Shown: one piece after another, positions 7,495 to 15,029 of the stretch
Layout of the letters: each line of letters opens with the position of its first letter
Numbering within the stretch: the stretch's first letter is position 1
Source of the DNA: UBA1732 sp045114455
Lineage (GTDB): Bacteria > Verrucomicrobiota > Lentisphaeria > Victivallales > UBA1829
Length of the DNA: 64,000 nt
Reading direction: 5' to 3'
Assembly (NCBI GenBank): GCA_045114455.1
Contig: JBGUKN010000024.1
Coordinates: forward strand, 56,523 to 120,522
Made by a program: the position numbers and the translations under genes
Notes under the pieces: generated by a model
Seen by the model: the letters and a program-made list of their open reading frames with translations, nothing else
The model's database searches: none
What the model was told of the DNA's origin: nothing

Positions 7495-8583
7495 ATGAAG
7501 CTGAAAGAATTCCTCAACACCCCCATCCGCCGCATGGTCGCCCGCAACATCGCGCTGTCGCTGGTCGTCGGCATCTGCCTGCTGTATGTGGCGCTGCGCG
7601 ATTCCCGCCGGATGCACTCCGAGACTGTCATGTTCTCCACCATGAGTACGTTCGGGACGGTCAGCCTGGCGCATCAGGAGAAAATGACGCTCAGCAATGC
7701 CCTGACGGCGGCGCACGAGGCAGTCCGCGAGGTGGAGAAGACCTGCAACATCTTCGATCCGGAAAGCGAACTTGCCAGGCTTAACGCGACCGCCGCGGAC
7801 GAGCCGTTCGCGTGTTCGGACCTGCTGTGGGATGTGCTTGCGCAGGCGCGGGCGTTCTGGCGCGATTCAGGCGGTGCGTTCGATGTGACGATCGATCCGC
7901 TGATGAAGCTCTGGGGATTCCACAGCAAACGCGAGACGCTGCCGTCCGAGGCGGAGATCGCCGAGGCCAAGCAGCGCACCGGGCTTGACAAGGTCGTGTT
8001 CGACGACGCAAAGCATACCGTGAAGTTCTCCGTGCCCGGCATGTCGATCAACCTCGGCGGCATCGCCAAGGGCTACGCGCTCGACCGCGCCGCGGACGCC
8101 GTCCGCGCGCTCGGCGTGAAGACCGGCTGGATCGAAATCGGCGGCAATATCCTGGCGCTTCCGAAGAAGTCCGGCGGCGGCAAATACGCAGCGGGCATCC
8201 GGAATCCGTTCGACAAGGAGACTCTCCTCGGCAGGACCACGCTTTCCGACGCCGCGGTCAGCACCAGCGGCAACTACGAACGCTATGTGGTCATCGACGG
8301 CAGGCAGTACACGCACATCATCGATCCTGCGACCGGGCTGCCCGTGGCCGACATGGATTCCGTTTCCGTGATCGTGCCCGCCGGGCTGAACGTCCCGCCG
8401 GGAGTTGCCTCGGACGCCCTTTCCACCTCGATCTTCATCGCCGGGCCGGACGCCGTGGCTGGCTGGACGAAGAAGTTCCCCGGACTGCGCGTGCTGATCG
8501 TGCGCGGTCCCGCCGACAAGCCGGAGATACTGAAATACGGCAAAGGCTGGGGCGAAATCCCGTCGAAACTCCCGCCGAAATAA
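7495..8583 (+). CDS. apbE: FAD:protein FMN transferase (ApbE)
   Basis: A 362-residue ApbE-family enzyme, which attaches FMN covalently to Thr/Ser of flavoproteins such as NqrB, NqrC and RnfG in the periplasm. Residues 20-38 (IALSLVVGICLLYVAL) form an N-terminal membrane anchor. Family blocks follow: DVTIDPLMKLWGF, SINLGGIAKGYALDRAADAV, WIEIGGNILAL, AAVSTSGNYERY and HIIDPATGLPV, covering FAD and Mg binding. It starts 2 bases after the xerD-type stop, so the two are cotranscribed. Its last codons are repeated downstream: bases 8539-8565 recur identically at 8648-8674, leaving a second, orphan tail. Confidence 0.95.
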   Translation: MKLKEFLNTPIRRMVARNIALSLVVGICLLYVALRDSRRMHSETVMFSTMSTFGTVSLAHQEKMTLSNALTAAHEAVREVEKTCNIFDPESELARLNATAADEPFACSDLLWDVLAQARAFWRDSGGAFDVTIDPLMKLWGFHSKRETLPSEAEIAEAKQRTGLDKVVFDDAKHTVKFSVPGMSINLGGIAKGYALDRAADAVRALGVKTGWIEIGGNILALPKKSGGGKYAAGIRNPFDKETLLGRTTLSDAAVSTSGNYERYVVIDGRQYTHIIDPATGLPVADMDSVSVIVPAGLNVPPGVASDALSTSIFIAGPDAVAGWTKKFPGLRVLIVRGPADKPEILKYGKGWGEIPSKLPPK

Positions 8584-8600
8584 AAAAACCTCTTTTTTTC

Positions 8601-8622
8601 GTGCACGAGCGAAGCCGTGCAC
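8601..8622. repeat. Hairpin repeat A, copy 7
   Basis: Arms GTGCACG and CGTGCAC pair perfectly around core AGCGAAGC. Confidence 0.9.
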
Positions 8623-8631
8623 TGCAACAGT

Positions 8632-8646
8632 GGAGGCTCAGCCTCC
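8632..8646. repeat. Hairpin repeat B, GGAGGCT/AGCCTCC
   Basis: Perfect seven-base inverted repeat with a one-base loop, 9 bases after repeat A copy 7. Confidence 0.88.
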
Positions 8647-8701
8647 CGGCAAAGGCTGGGGCGAAATCCCGTCGGATATTCCGCCTCAGTAATTTCTCTT
8701 C

Positions 8702-8723
8702 GTGCCGTCGCGCAGCACGGCAC
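8702..8723. repeat. Hairpin repeat A, copy 8
   Basis: Arms GTGCCGT and ACGGCAC pair perfectly around core CGCGCAGC. Confidence 0.9.
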
Positions 8724-8732
8724 TGTATTAGT

Positions 8733-8747
8733 GGAGGCTATGCCTCC
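8733..8747. repeat. Hairpin repeat B between apbE and the traX-like gene
   Basis: GGAGGC (8733-8738) and GCCTCC (8742-8747) around TAT, 9 bases after repeat A copy 8. It lies between two convergent genes and 4 bases from the stop of the minus-strand gene, so it could help end transcription from either side. Confidence 0.85.
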
Positions 8748-8751
8748 CCTC

Positions 8752-9573
8752 CTAGAAGTAATAGGTCGGGAGCAGATGGTTGGCCCGGAGAATGCCCAGG
8801 ATCAGCAGGTGCAGCGGGTAGTAGACGTAGAAGAACCACTTCATGAACGCGTTGAACGCCGGGTTCGGGCCGCGTTTGCCGTTGTACAGCGCCAGGATCG
8901 GGATCGCCAGCACCACGGAGAGCTGCAGGAACGAGTACGTCAGGTTGGTCGACGGGAACAGGAATCCGAACATGCCCACGTAGAAGATCAGCCAGAGCGT
9001 CTGCTTCAGCAGATGCCCGCGGTTCGTTCCGAAGCTCAGCACCAGCACGGACGCCGTGCAGCTCCAGTCGCCGGGGAAACTCACCACGCAGATCAGGCAG
9101 ATCAGCAGCGTCTTCAGCCACGCGCTCCGGATGCGCTCCGAATACTCCACGCGGAGCATCACCAGGCCCCACGCCAGCGTCCAGATCACGCTCGTCTGAC
9201 TGTGCAGGCATGCGGCATTCAGAAACGAAATGTCGCGGAACCGGATCGCCTGCCATATCCCGCTGTAGTAGAGCGGCACGAACGGGCGCCAGTCGCTGAA
9301 CCCGTTCCATTCCGAGACGTATGCGAAATGCGAGATTAGCGCGAAGAGGAACATGCGGAACATGTATTTGTTGACGTTCCGCGTGTGGAAGAATCCCTCC
9401 GCCACGAAGAAGCACATCGTCGGCATCGTGATGCGCCCGATGATGTGCATCAGCTCCGGCTTCCAGTTCAGCGCACACCCGGGGTAGATCGCCCACGCGA
9501 TATGGTCGATCGTCATGGCGATGATCGCGATCAGCTTGATCGCGTTCGCATCCAGTATTTTGCAGTTTTTCAT
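8752..9573 (-). CDS. TraX-family integral membrane protein
   Basis: A 273-residue polytopic protein. It begins with the TraX signature LDANAIKLIAIIAMTIDHIAW, followed by GRITMPTMCFFVAEGF and about eight hydrophobic helices. TraX of F plasmids N-acetylates pilin, and chromosomal homologues are thought to be membrane acyltransferases of unknown substrate. No conjugation genes are nearby, so a chromosomal acyltransferase role is more likely. The start ATG 9573 lies just downstream of a 12-base tandem repeat (9585-9635). It is transcribed toward apbE, and its stop is 4 bases from a hairpin repeat. Confidence 0.85.
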   Translation of the reverse strand: MKNCKILDANAIKLIAIIAMTIDHIAWAIYPGCALNWKPELMHIIGRITMPTMCFFVAEGFFHTRNVNKYMFRMFLFALISHFAYVSEWNGFSDWRPFVPLYYSGIWQAIRFRDISFLNAACLHSQTSVIWTLAWGLVMLRVEYSERIRSAWLKTLLICLICVVSFPGDWSCTASVLVLSFGTNRGHLLKQTLWLIFYVGMFGFLFPSTNLTYSFLQLSVVLAIPILALYNGKRGPNPAFNAFMKWFFYVYYPLHLLILGILRANHLLPTYYF

Positions 9574-9584
9574 GCCGCGTTACC

Positions 9585-9635
9585 CCGCCATTTGCACCGC
9601 CAATTACACCGCCAATTACACCGCCAAAATGACCG
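9585..9635. repeat. 12-bp tandem repeat upstream of the traX-like gene
   Basis: Four units of CCGCCAATTACA or close variants: 9585-9596, 9597-9608, 9609-9620, 9621-9632, then a partial unit. Units 2 and 3 are identical. On the minus strand the units read GGCGGTGTAATT, which looks like the GGTG-plus-minus-10 signature seen at other promoters in this window. Confidence 0.85.
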
Positions 9636-9650
9636 ATAAAAGCATGAAAC

Positions 9651-9682
9651 ATCCACGGGCGATGTGTTTGTCTCCCGTGGAT
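9651..9682 (-). terminator. Hairpin downstream of ydbL
   Basis: ATCCACGGG (9651-9659) and CCCGTGGAT (9674-9682) form a perfect nine-base stem 25 bases after the ydbL stop. The T-rich stretch after it on the minus strand is weak, so termination may be partial. Confidence 0.5.
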
Positions 9683-9706
9683 ATGTGTGTGGAAAAACTA
9701 CGGGAC

Positions 9707-10138
9707 TTACTTCTTTTCCGCGGGGGCGGGCTTGGGGGCCTTGACCCACTTGCCGTCTTCGCCCTGGATGAATTCGCCTTCGGCGGCCTTGGAACGGATC
9801 TGCTTGGCGCGGAGTTCGCCGACCTTGTCGACGGTGGAGCCTTCCTTCTTGGCGATGGCGGCATAAACGGCCTTGCGGTCCTTGTTTTCGGCCTCGATGA
9901 GCTTGTTTTCGTCGTCGGAGAGCTTGACTTCCTTGTCGTTCTTGTCCTTCTTCATGGCTTCGAGGTAGCCATCCTTGTTTTCGCCGACGGAACCGGCCTT
10001 CTTGAGGACTTCGATCTTGGGCTTGCGGTCGGCCATGTTCTTCTTGATGGTGGCGGCGTCGTCCGCGGCGGAAAGGGCCTGCGGGACGGCGAAAGCGAGC
10101 GTGAGTGCGGCAACGGAGAGAGCGAGCAGTTTTTTCAT
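9707..10138 (-). CDS. ydbL: YdbL family protein (DUF1318), periplasmic
   Basis: A 143-residue secreted protein. ATG 10138 gives a clean signal peptide (MKKLLALSVAALTLAFAV, cleavage after ALSA near residue 24). The mature part has the DUF1318 pattern: helical, with ATIKKNMADRKPKIEVLKKA and SVGENKDGYLE, which parallels the 'GxVGExnxGYL' of E. coli YdbL. It is a small periplasmic partner in the YdbH-YnbE system; in E. coli it is suggested to help that bridge form. It is the last gene of ydbH-ynbE-ydbL and follows ynbE after 38 bases. The C-terminal tail is Lys/Pro/Ala-rich. Confidence 0.85.
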   Translation of the reverse strand: MKKLLALSVAALTLAFAVPQALSAADDAATIKKNMADRKPKIEVLKKAGSVGENKDGYLEAMKKDKNDKEVKLSDDENKLIEAENKDRKAVYAAIAKKEGSTVDKVGELRAKQIRSKAAEGEFIQGEDGKWVKAPKPAPAEKK

Positions 10139-10176
10139 GGTAAAATCTCCTGAAGATGTGAAAGTTTCAGTTCGGA

Positions 10177-10368
10177 TCAAAGTGCGTCGAGGTCGCCGAA
10201 GAAGTCGTCGAGGGCCTTTTCGATGCGGATGTTGATGTCGAGCGTGATGTGGACGGGTTTGATCTCGATCGGCTTGACATCGACTTCGCTCTGGGTCTTG
10301 ATGCACGCCGAAGCGCCGAAGCCGAGCAGGACGGCCGCGGCGGCGAGGACTGGCAGGAACGATTTCAT
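10177..10368 (-). CDS. ynbE: YnbE-like lipoprotein
   Basis: Only 63 residues, starting at ATG 10368 after an AAAGGAA site. The signal peptide MKSFLPVLAAAAVLLGFGAS is followed by Ala-Cys, a lipobox whose -3 position is Ala rather than Leu. The mature part is a short linker, then VHITLDINIRIEKALDDFF, a single amphipathic beta strand like the one YnbE uses to extend the YdbH barrel at the outer membrane. Identification relies on this short pattern plus position between ydbH and ydbL, the order found in E. coli. It is easily missed because longer out-of-frame ORFs cover it. Confidence 0.8.
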   Translation of the reverse strand: MKSFLPVLAAAAVLLGFGASACIKTQSEVDVKPIEIKPVHITLDINIRIEKALDDFFGDLDAL

Positions 10369-10387
10369 GTTGGTGATTCCTTTCCCG

Positions 10388-10463
10388 GTTGAGGGTGTTC
10401 TGTTGATGGTTGCGTTATGTGTTGAGTTGAAGTTGCTGGCTGGTTGAGGTTGAAGGTGAAAGG
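10388..10463 (-). promoter_or_regulatory. G-poor, C-rich mRNA stretch between ydbH and ynbE
   Basis: The sense (minus) strand has only four G in 76 bases, with many CAAC, CAAC-CAT and TCAAC motifs. Such unstructured C-rich, G-poor RNA is what Rho binds. It could also serve as an open ribosome landing site for ynbE. No protein is encoded. Confidence 0.4.
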
Positions 10464-13400
10464 TCATTCTTTCCTTGAGAAGATCTGCTGGAAGTAGTCG
10501 ACGAGCTCCATCGCCTTGCCGTACATGTTCACGTTCGTGTCCAGGCGGATGCCCTGGAAGATGCACGGCGTGGGGGACTTGATGAACGAGGCGGTGTTTT
10601 CGTCGAACGCGTAGTAAAGGGCGCGGTTCGGGCGTCCGTCGAGCTGAAGCTCGAGCTTCATGTTTTCCCTGTCCGGGCCGGTGGAGAGCATTCTCATGCG
10701 GACCCAGGAGTAGGAGAAATCCTTCAGGGCGTCTTTGGTGAGCTCCATTTCGATGCCGCTTCCGGCGTCCATCAGGGCCTCGTCGATGTCGCCCTTGATC
10801 ACGCCGTCCTCGCCGGGGGTGGAGAAGAGGAACGCGTCCTCGAAATAGACGTTGTCGATCTTCGATTTGCCGGAGGCGTCGGTCTTCTGCACGAGCACGA
10901 CCGGGATGGTGCCGTTGATGGAGCCGCTGCCGCTGATCTGGCCGAGCCCGATCTGCGTGAGGAAAAGCGGCAGCTCCAGGCGGTCGCAATACAGCACGGC
11001 TTCGGTGGTCGACTGCCCGATGCGGTAGGTGATGCCGCCGAGCCGGATGTGGCCGCCGCACCAGTCGAGCACGGCGTTTTCGACCTGCCAGGTGTCCGGA
11101 GCCTCCATGCGGAACGTGGCGCGTCCGGCTCCGGTCTCGATCTTGTCGTACTTGACGGACTGGAAGGAGAGCGTCTGGCCGGGCGCGGATTTGAGGATGG
11201 CGATCTCCGGGACCTCGAATCCGAGGCCGATGCCGCGCACCTCGAATTTCTGCTCGGGGATGAAAAGATCGGCGTCGGCGATGCGGAACTCGGCATGCCC
11301 GGTGGTGGTCTTCGGCAGGATTTTGTACACGGCGCCGGCGGAGAGCTTGCCCGTGCAGGAGATCTCCTCGAACTGCGGCAGGAACTTGGCGAGGTCCTTC
11401 GAGAGGTCGGCGTGCTGTTCCGGGACGGTCAGGCCGCATTCGACCTCGACTCCGGCGCCGCCGCCGAGCGCGACGTCCGCGTAGATTTCGCCGTCGATGG
11501 AAAACAGGTGCGCGTCCGTTTTCAGGCGGAACGTCTTCGCGGCGTCGTCCCACTGGACCGTGCCGTCGAACGAGGCAGCCTGAATGCCGTTGAACTCGAA
11601 GTCGCCGAGCGAGACCTTGCCCGTGCGCGGCGCGGCGGCAGGAGCGGATTCGTCATTTTCCGCTTCAGGCGGTTCCGCCTTGGCAAGCGCGTAGTCGAAC
11701 GGGAAATCCCAGCGCAGATTCTGCGCAAGAAGCTTCAGCTCGGGCATGGCGAGCTTGGAATCGGCGCAGACAACCTCGCCGGAGAGGACGCCGCTGCCGA
11801 GGTCGAACGCGGCGTTCAGGCCGAGTTCCGGCGCGTCGTAGGTGAGGTTGGCGGCGAGCTGTTTGAACAGGAAGCCGTTGATTTTCGCATCGGCCTGATA
11901 CTGTTTCCCGTCCTTCGATTCGGCGTTGAACGCGAGCGTGTCCGCTTCGCAGGTCATGCCGTTGAGCTCGGCAAGAAGTTTTCCGCCCTTGAGCTCGGCG
12001 GAAAGCTCCCGGGAATCATCGGATGTTTCGAATCTGGCGGAGAGCGTTTCCGGGAGGAAGGAAACTTTCATGCCTTCCTTTCCGAAAACAAGTTCCCCGT
12101 CCGTGAGGCGGATGGGCGCGAGCATATTTTTTTTCCCGTCCTTGTCCGCAGTGTACACGAAACCCGTAATGATCGAATCCGGCCTGAGGGAGACGGCCAT
12201 GCCGTTGTATTTCGCCTCATATTCCCCGCCCTGAATGTTGAAGTTCGGTTCCAGGTAGAAATAAGAATCGCTCAGACTCTTCTGAAATGCGAAAGAGGAC
12301 TCTATGTATTCCGGCTTGATGGAAGCGGTCAGGCCTTTGAGTTCGGGACTGAGTGCGCCGCCGTCGAATTCCACCTCGGGCGAGAAGTTGAAATGACCGG
12401 TGCCCAGCATCCCGTCGTCCTTCAGAGTCAGACCGAATCCGAAGTTTCTGACGCTTATGGAGGCGTCGACCCCCTTGTATTTTGCCTTGAGGAGAGCGCT
12501 GTCTTCAAGCTTGAGCTCAAAGACTTTCTTTTCCTCGTCCATGGAACCGTCGAACAGGAACTTCGCGGGCTCGGACTCGGCGACAGTGAGCCGGAAACCG
12601 CCTTGAAGCGTCTTGCGCCGGAGCGAAACGGACGCATTGATGTCGCCGACCTCGAACGGGATCTTGTCGTATTCGCCCTTCAGCGCGCCGAGCGTGAACA
12701 CGATGTCCATTTCCGTTTTGGGCGGATTCACCGGCTTCACGGTCGGGATGACGCGCGGGACCGTCTTCAGCGAGAACGGTGCGGCGGAGTCGATGCGGAG
12801 TCCCTGCGGCATGCGGTAGGCGAATGTGAGCACACCGTTTAGTTCGAGGGACGAATTGTCAAGGGCCTCCAGATTCAGGCTGTTCAGGTCGACCTCGGCT
12901 TTCGCGTTCAGGGAAATGCCGGCGCGGAGCCCGCGCGGGAGACCGGACCGGACCGTGCCCGGCAGAGCGGACGTGGCGAGGGAGAAATCGTCGAGGTTCA
13001 GCACGACCTTCTTCTCCCCGTGCAGATACGTCGCCTTGCACCGGATGCCGTTGGTCGCGAAATGGACCATGAGCGAGCAATCGATCTTGTTCCAGCCCTG
13101 TTCGGCGTCGGGACGGACCGAGACGGCGTACGGGATGTGCAGGGTGTCGATCGAGTCCTCGCCGCGCGCCACGGCTGCGAGGTTGCCGGAGAGGGAGACG
13201 CGGCCGATCTTCACCGGGATGACTGCGTTGAGGTCGTCTACGGGGGCGGATTCGGTTTCGTCTTTCTCCTTCTTCCCGCCGGACAGGAACGACTTCGCGA
13301 TGATGTCGTAGGCGGGGATGGAGAACGAGCCGTCCGAATAGTCGGCCGTGACGTTGCAGTTTTCGATTTCGATGGATTCGATGGCCCGGTTGCGCAAAAG

Positions 13401-13808
13401 ATCGAGCGGCGAGTAGCGGATGGAGAGCGAACCGATGCTGCCGACGTTCAGCGGCCTGCCGTTGCGCGTGGTGTCCTTGACCTTGCAGGCGACTTCCGCC
13501 GAGTTCAGGCTGATAGTCTTGATGCGGAACTCAACGCTGTCCCCCGCCATTTTCTGAAGGATTTTGTTGATGTCCTGTTCGAGGAAACGCGGCAGCAGCG
13601 CCAGTTCGAGCAGCGCGCCCAGCAGCACGAAACACAGAATCGACAGCAGGACGATCGCCCACTTTGCCCGGCGCGGTATTGGCGGCTTCCTCGCATTCGC
13701 CGATGCAGCAGCCCCGGACTTCTTGTCCGGTTGTTTGGAATCCGTCTTTCCGGCGGGGGTGGCCGGGACTTCCGTTATTCTGCTTTTATCCGGTTCGGAT
13801 TCTGGCAT
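10464..13808 (-). CDS. ydbH: YdbH-family AsmA-like intermembrane lipid transport protein
   Basis: An 1114-residue protein, longer than E. coli YdbH (about 880). A Pro/Lys-rich cytosolic N-terminus leads into one membrane helix (residues 50-72, AIVLLSILCFVLLGALLELA). The rest is a long, almost pure beta-strand periplasmic region typical of AsmA-like lipid bridges. Near residues 950-970 LGQISGSGSINGTIPVV matches the conserved end of the DctA-YdbH domain, where YnbE docks. In E. coli YdbH forms, with YnbE, a bridge that moves phospholipid to the outer membrane, redundantly with TamB and YhdP. It is the first gene of the operon, with its own promoter at 13874-13901. Confidence 0.88.
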   Translation of the reverse strand: MPESEPDKSRITEVPATPAGKTDSKQPDKKSGAAASANARKPPIPRRAKWAIVLLSILCFVLLGALLELALLPRFLEQDINKILQKMAGDSVEFRIKTISLNSAEVACKVKDTTRNGRPLNVGSIGSLSIRYSPLDLLRNRAIESIEIENCNVTADYSDGSFSIPAYDIIAKSFLSGGKKEKDETESAPVDDLNAVIPVKIGRVSLSGNLAAVARGEDSIDTLHIPYAVSVRPDAEQGWNKIDCSLMVHFATNGIRCKATYLHGEKKVVLNLDDFSLATSALPGTVRSGLPRGLRAGISLNAKAEVDLNSLNLEALDNSSLELNGVLTFAYRMPQGLRIDSAAPFSLKTVPRVIPTVKPVNPPKTEMDIVFTLGALKGEYDKIPFEVGDINASVSLRRKTLQGGFRLTVAESEPAKFLFDGSMDEEKKVFELKLEDSALLKAKYKGVDASISVRNFGFGLTLKDDGMLGTGHFNFSPEVEFDGGALSPELKGLTASIKPEYIESSFAFQKSLSDSYFYLEPNFNIQGGEYEAKYNGMAVSLRPDSIITGFVYTADKDGKKNMLAPIRLTDGELVFGKEGMKVSFLPETLSARFETSDDSRELSAELKGGKLLAELNGMTCEADTLAFNAESKDGKQYQADAKINGFLFKQLAANLTYDAPELGLNAAFDLGSGVLSGEVVCADSKLAMPELKLLAQNLRWDFPFDYALAKAEPPEAENDESAPAAAPRTGKVSLGDFEFNGIQAASFDGTVQWDDAAKTFRLKTDAHLFSIDGEIYADVALGGGAGVEVECGLTVPEQHADLSKDLAKFLPQFEEISCTGKLSAGAVYKILPKTTTGHAEFRIADADLFIPEQKFEVRGIGLGFEVPEIAILKSAPGQTLSFQSVKYDKIETGAGRATFRMEAPDTWQVENAVLDWCGGHIRLGGITYRIGQSTTEAVLYCDRLELPLFLTQIGLGQISGSGSINGTIPVVLVQKTDASGKSKIDNVYFEDAFLFSTPGEDGVIKGDIDEALMDAGSGIEMELTKDALKDFSYSWVRMRMLSTGPDRENMKLELQLDGRPNRALYYAFDENTASFIKSPTPCIFQGIRLDTNVNMYGKAMELVDYFQQIFSRKE

Positions 13809-13873
13809 GGGATACTGTATTCCGGTTGGTTCTGCGGCAATAAGATTGTGAAACGCATCTGCGCGTTTCTAAT

Positions 13874-13901
13874 AATATACCGTTCCCGGAATCAAATGCA
13901 A
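13874..13901 (-). promoter_or_regulatory. Promoter of ydbH-ynbE-ydbL
   Basis: TTGCAT (13901-13896), 16-base spacer ending ACGG, TATATT (13879-13874). The intergenic region 13809-14121 also holds the opposing promoter at 14029-14057 and a T-rich inverted ACGGC/GCCGT. I see nothing else in it. Confidence 0.7.
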
Positions 13902-14028
13902 AGGCAACGGCGGCTTTTTTCGGCTTTTTTTGCCGTTTGGAGTCTCCGCCCGAAATGAACGGACGGACGCCGGAACGGGAGAATGATCCGCACTCCCGCA
14001 GGGAAAGGTTCATCCGGAATCATGCAGC

Positions 14029-14057
14029 TTGCTTTTTTCCGTGTTTTATGATATATT
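14029..14057 (+). promoter_or_regulatory. Promoter of the small membrane protein gene
   Basis: TTGCTT (14029-14034), 17-base spacer, TATATT (14052-14057), with the start codon about 65 bases downstream. Confidence 0.6.
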
Positions 14058-14121
14058 TCTTCGGCTTTGATGCAATTGCAGCGGAAACGGTTTCGGAACG
14101 AACGGACAGAGGCGGTCACAC

Positions 14122-14610
14122 ATGAAACAGAACACGAGCGTATCGGACGGCGCGGAGCCTGACTGCAAGGTCGCCGCAGGCGGTCCCGGAAGCAGGCAGG
14201 AAGAGGCGAAAGCCGCGTCCGGTTCCGTATCGGCGTTTCAGGAGAAAATGGAACGATGGACCGACAGGGTCGGCTATGGCGCATATCGCGGCCTGATCTG
14301 CGGACTGTTCACGGCATGGGGGCTTGCCGCTGTGCTGGTGGTTTTCTGGGGCGTACAAGCCGTACTCACGCACTCCTTCGGCAAACATGACACCGCCACG
14401 CTCGGCGAGTTTCTTGTCAATATGTTCCTTCTCGTACTCGGGTACTCCGTTTTCTTTCCGCCGGTCGGTGTGATCGTCGGAGCTTTCCTGGGGGCGGCGG
14501 GGATCATCCGGAAGAAGAAACGCCCGCCTGAACCGCCAAAGACGGAAAACGCGGAAACAACGCAGCCAGACGGGGATAATGACAAGCCGGGCGGCGGCTC
14601 AACAAGGTGA
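14122..14610 (+). CDS. Small integral membrane protein, unknown function
   Basis: A 162-residue protein. Residues 1-50 are polar and probably cytosolic. Two or three hydrophobic segments follow (about 54-80, GLFTAWGLAAVLVVFWGVQA, and about 95-128, containing a FFPPVG turn). A basic patch RKKKR after the last helix and a Pro/Glu/Asp-rich tail suggest both ends face the cytoplasm. No family is recognised. It is monocistronic between the divergent ydbH operon and the convergent vapBC pair, and has its own promoter. It is supported by frame, promoter and membrane topology rather than by homology. Confidence 0.6.
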   Translation: MKQNTSVSDGAEPDCKVAAGGPGSRQEEAKAASGSVSAFQEKMERWTDRVGYGAYRGLICGLFTAWGLAAVLVVFWGVQAVLTHSFGKHDTATLGEFLVNMFLLVLGYSVFFPPVGVIVGAFLGAAGIIRKKKRPPEPPKTENAETTQPDGDNDKPGGGSTR

Positions 14611-14642
14611 AGCCGGCTCGTCTGGCGTATTCAGGAGCGCGG

Positions 14643-15029
14643 TCAGCTTTTTTCCGGTCGGAAGACCTTGGAATCAAGCGAGCGGATGCCGCGGAAATGC
14701 TTGTCGTTCGCGCTGCACAGCGTGAGGGAATGTTCGCAGGCGGTCGCAAAGACCAGCGCATCGGCGAGCTGGATGCCGGATTGCAGCGCGTACTCCTCGA
14801 TAAGGATCATAGCCCGGTGGGAGATCGCCTCCGTGATCGGAAGGACGACAAAACCGAGCTCGTTCAGAAACTGCTTGAGCATGATCTGTTCCCGTTTGTT
14901 GCGCGCGCCCTGCATCAGCTCCATGTAGTTGACCGCGGAGATGAAGCGGCTTTCGGCGTTGTCAATCTCCTTTGCCGCTTTCTTCGATCCGCGAAGCGCC
15001 CAGATCAGGACATCTGTGTCGAAAAGCAT
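14643..15029 (-). CDS. vapC: PIN-domain toxin (VapC family)
   Basis: A 128-residue PIN ribonuclease. The start MLFDTDVLIWAL places the first acidic residues D4 and D6 at the beginning of the fold. The second acidic position is in NYMELMQG, and the third group is in QLADALVFATA and SANDKHF. These four acidic residues bind the metal for RNA cleavage; VapC toxins usually cut tRNA or rRNA. I chose ATG 15029 because its A is shared with the antitoxin stop codon (TGATG), giving tight coupling. Longer in-frame versions run into the antitoxin gene. Confidence 0.92.
   Translation of the reverse strand: MLFDTDVLIWALRGSKKAAKEIDNAESRFISAVNYMELMQGARNKREQIMLKQFLNELGFVVLPITEAISHRAMILIEEYALQSGIQLADALVFATACEHSLTLCSANDKHFRGIRSLDSKVFRPEKS

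Larger units (their letters stand above)
8539..8747. repeat. Tandem duplication of the apbE tail plus the A-B hairpin element
   Basis: Unit 1 (8539-8647) holds the apbE 3' end, TAA, a T-rich stretch, hairpin A and hairpin B. Unit 2 (8648-8747) has the same order: a 27-base identical tail segment, a different ending that would encode DIPPQ and TAA, a T-rich stretch, hairpin A and hairpin B. The tail core is identical while the hairpin arms differ between units. Confidence 0.85.

Noticed and set aside
8648..8695. A pseudogene fragment of a second apbE
   Set aside because: Only 27 bases match, immediately next to apbE and inside a tandem unit with the hairpins, so a local duplication explains it better than a lost paralogue.
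8617..9339. Plus-strand 240-residue open frame opposite the traX-like gene
   Set aside because: Its translation is Arg/Gln/His-rich without any motif, while the minus-strand frame has the TraX signature and membrane helices.
10177..11553. 458-residue minus-strand open frame covering ynbE
   Set aside because: Only its last 63 codons form a sensible protein (signal peptide and lipobox). The rest is an Arg/Pro-rich shadow of ydbH.
13937..14125. A 62-residue open frame upstream of the small membrane protein
   Set aside because: It spans the promoter region, has no ribosome site, and its sequence is low-complexity and Arg-rich.
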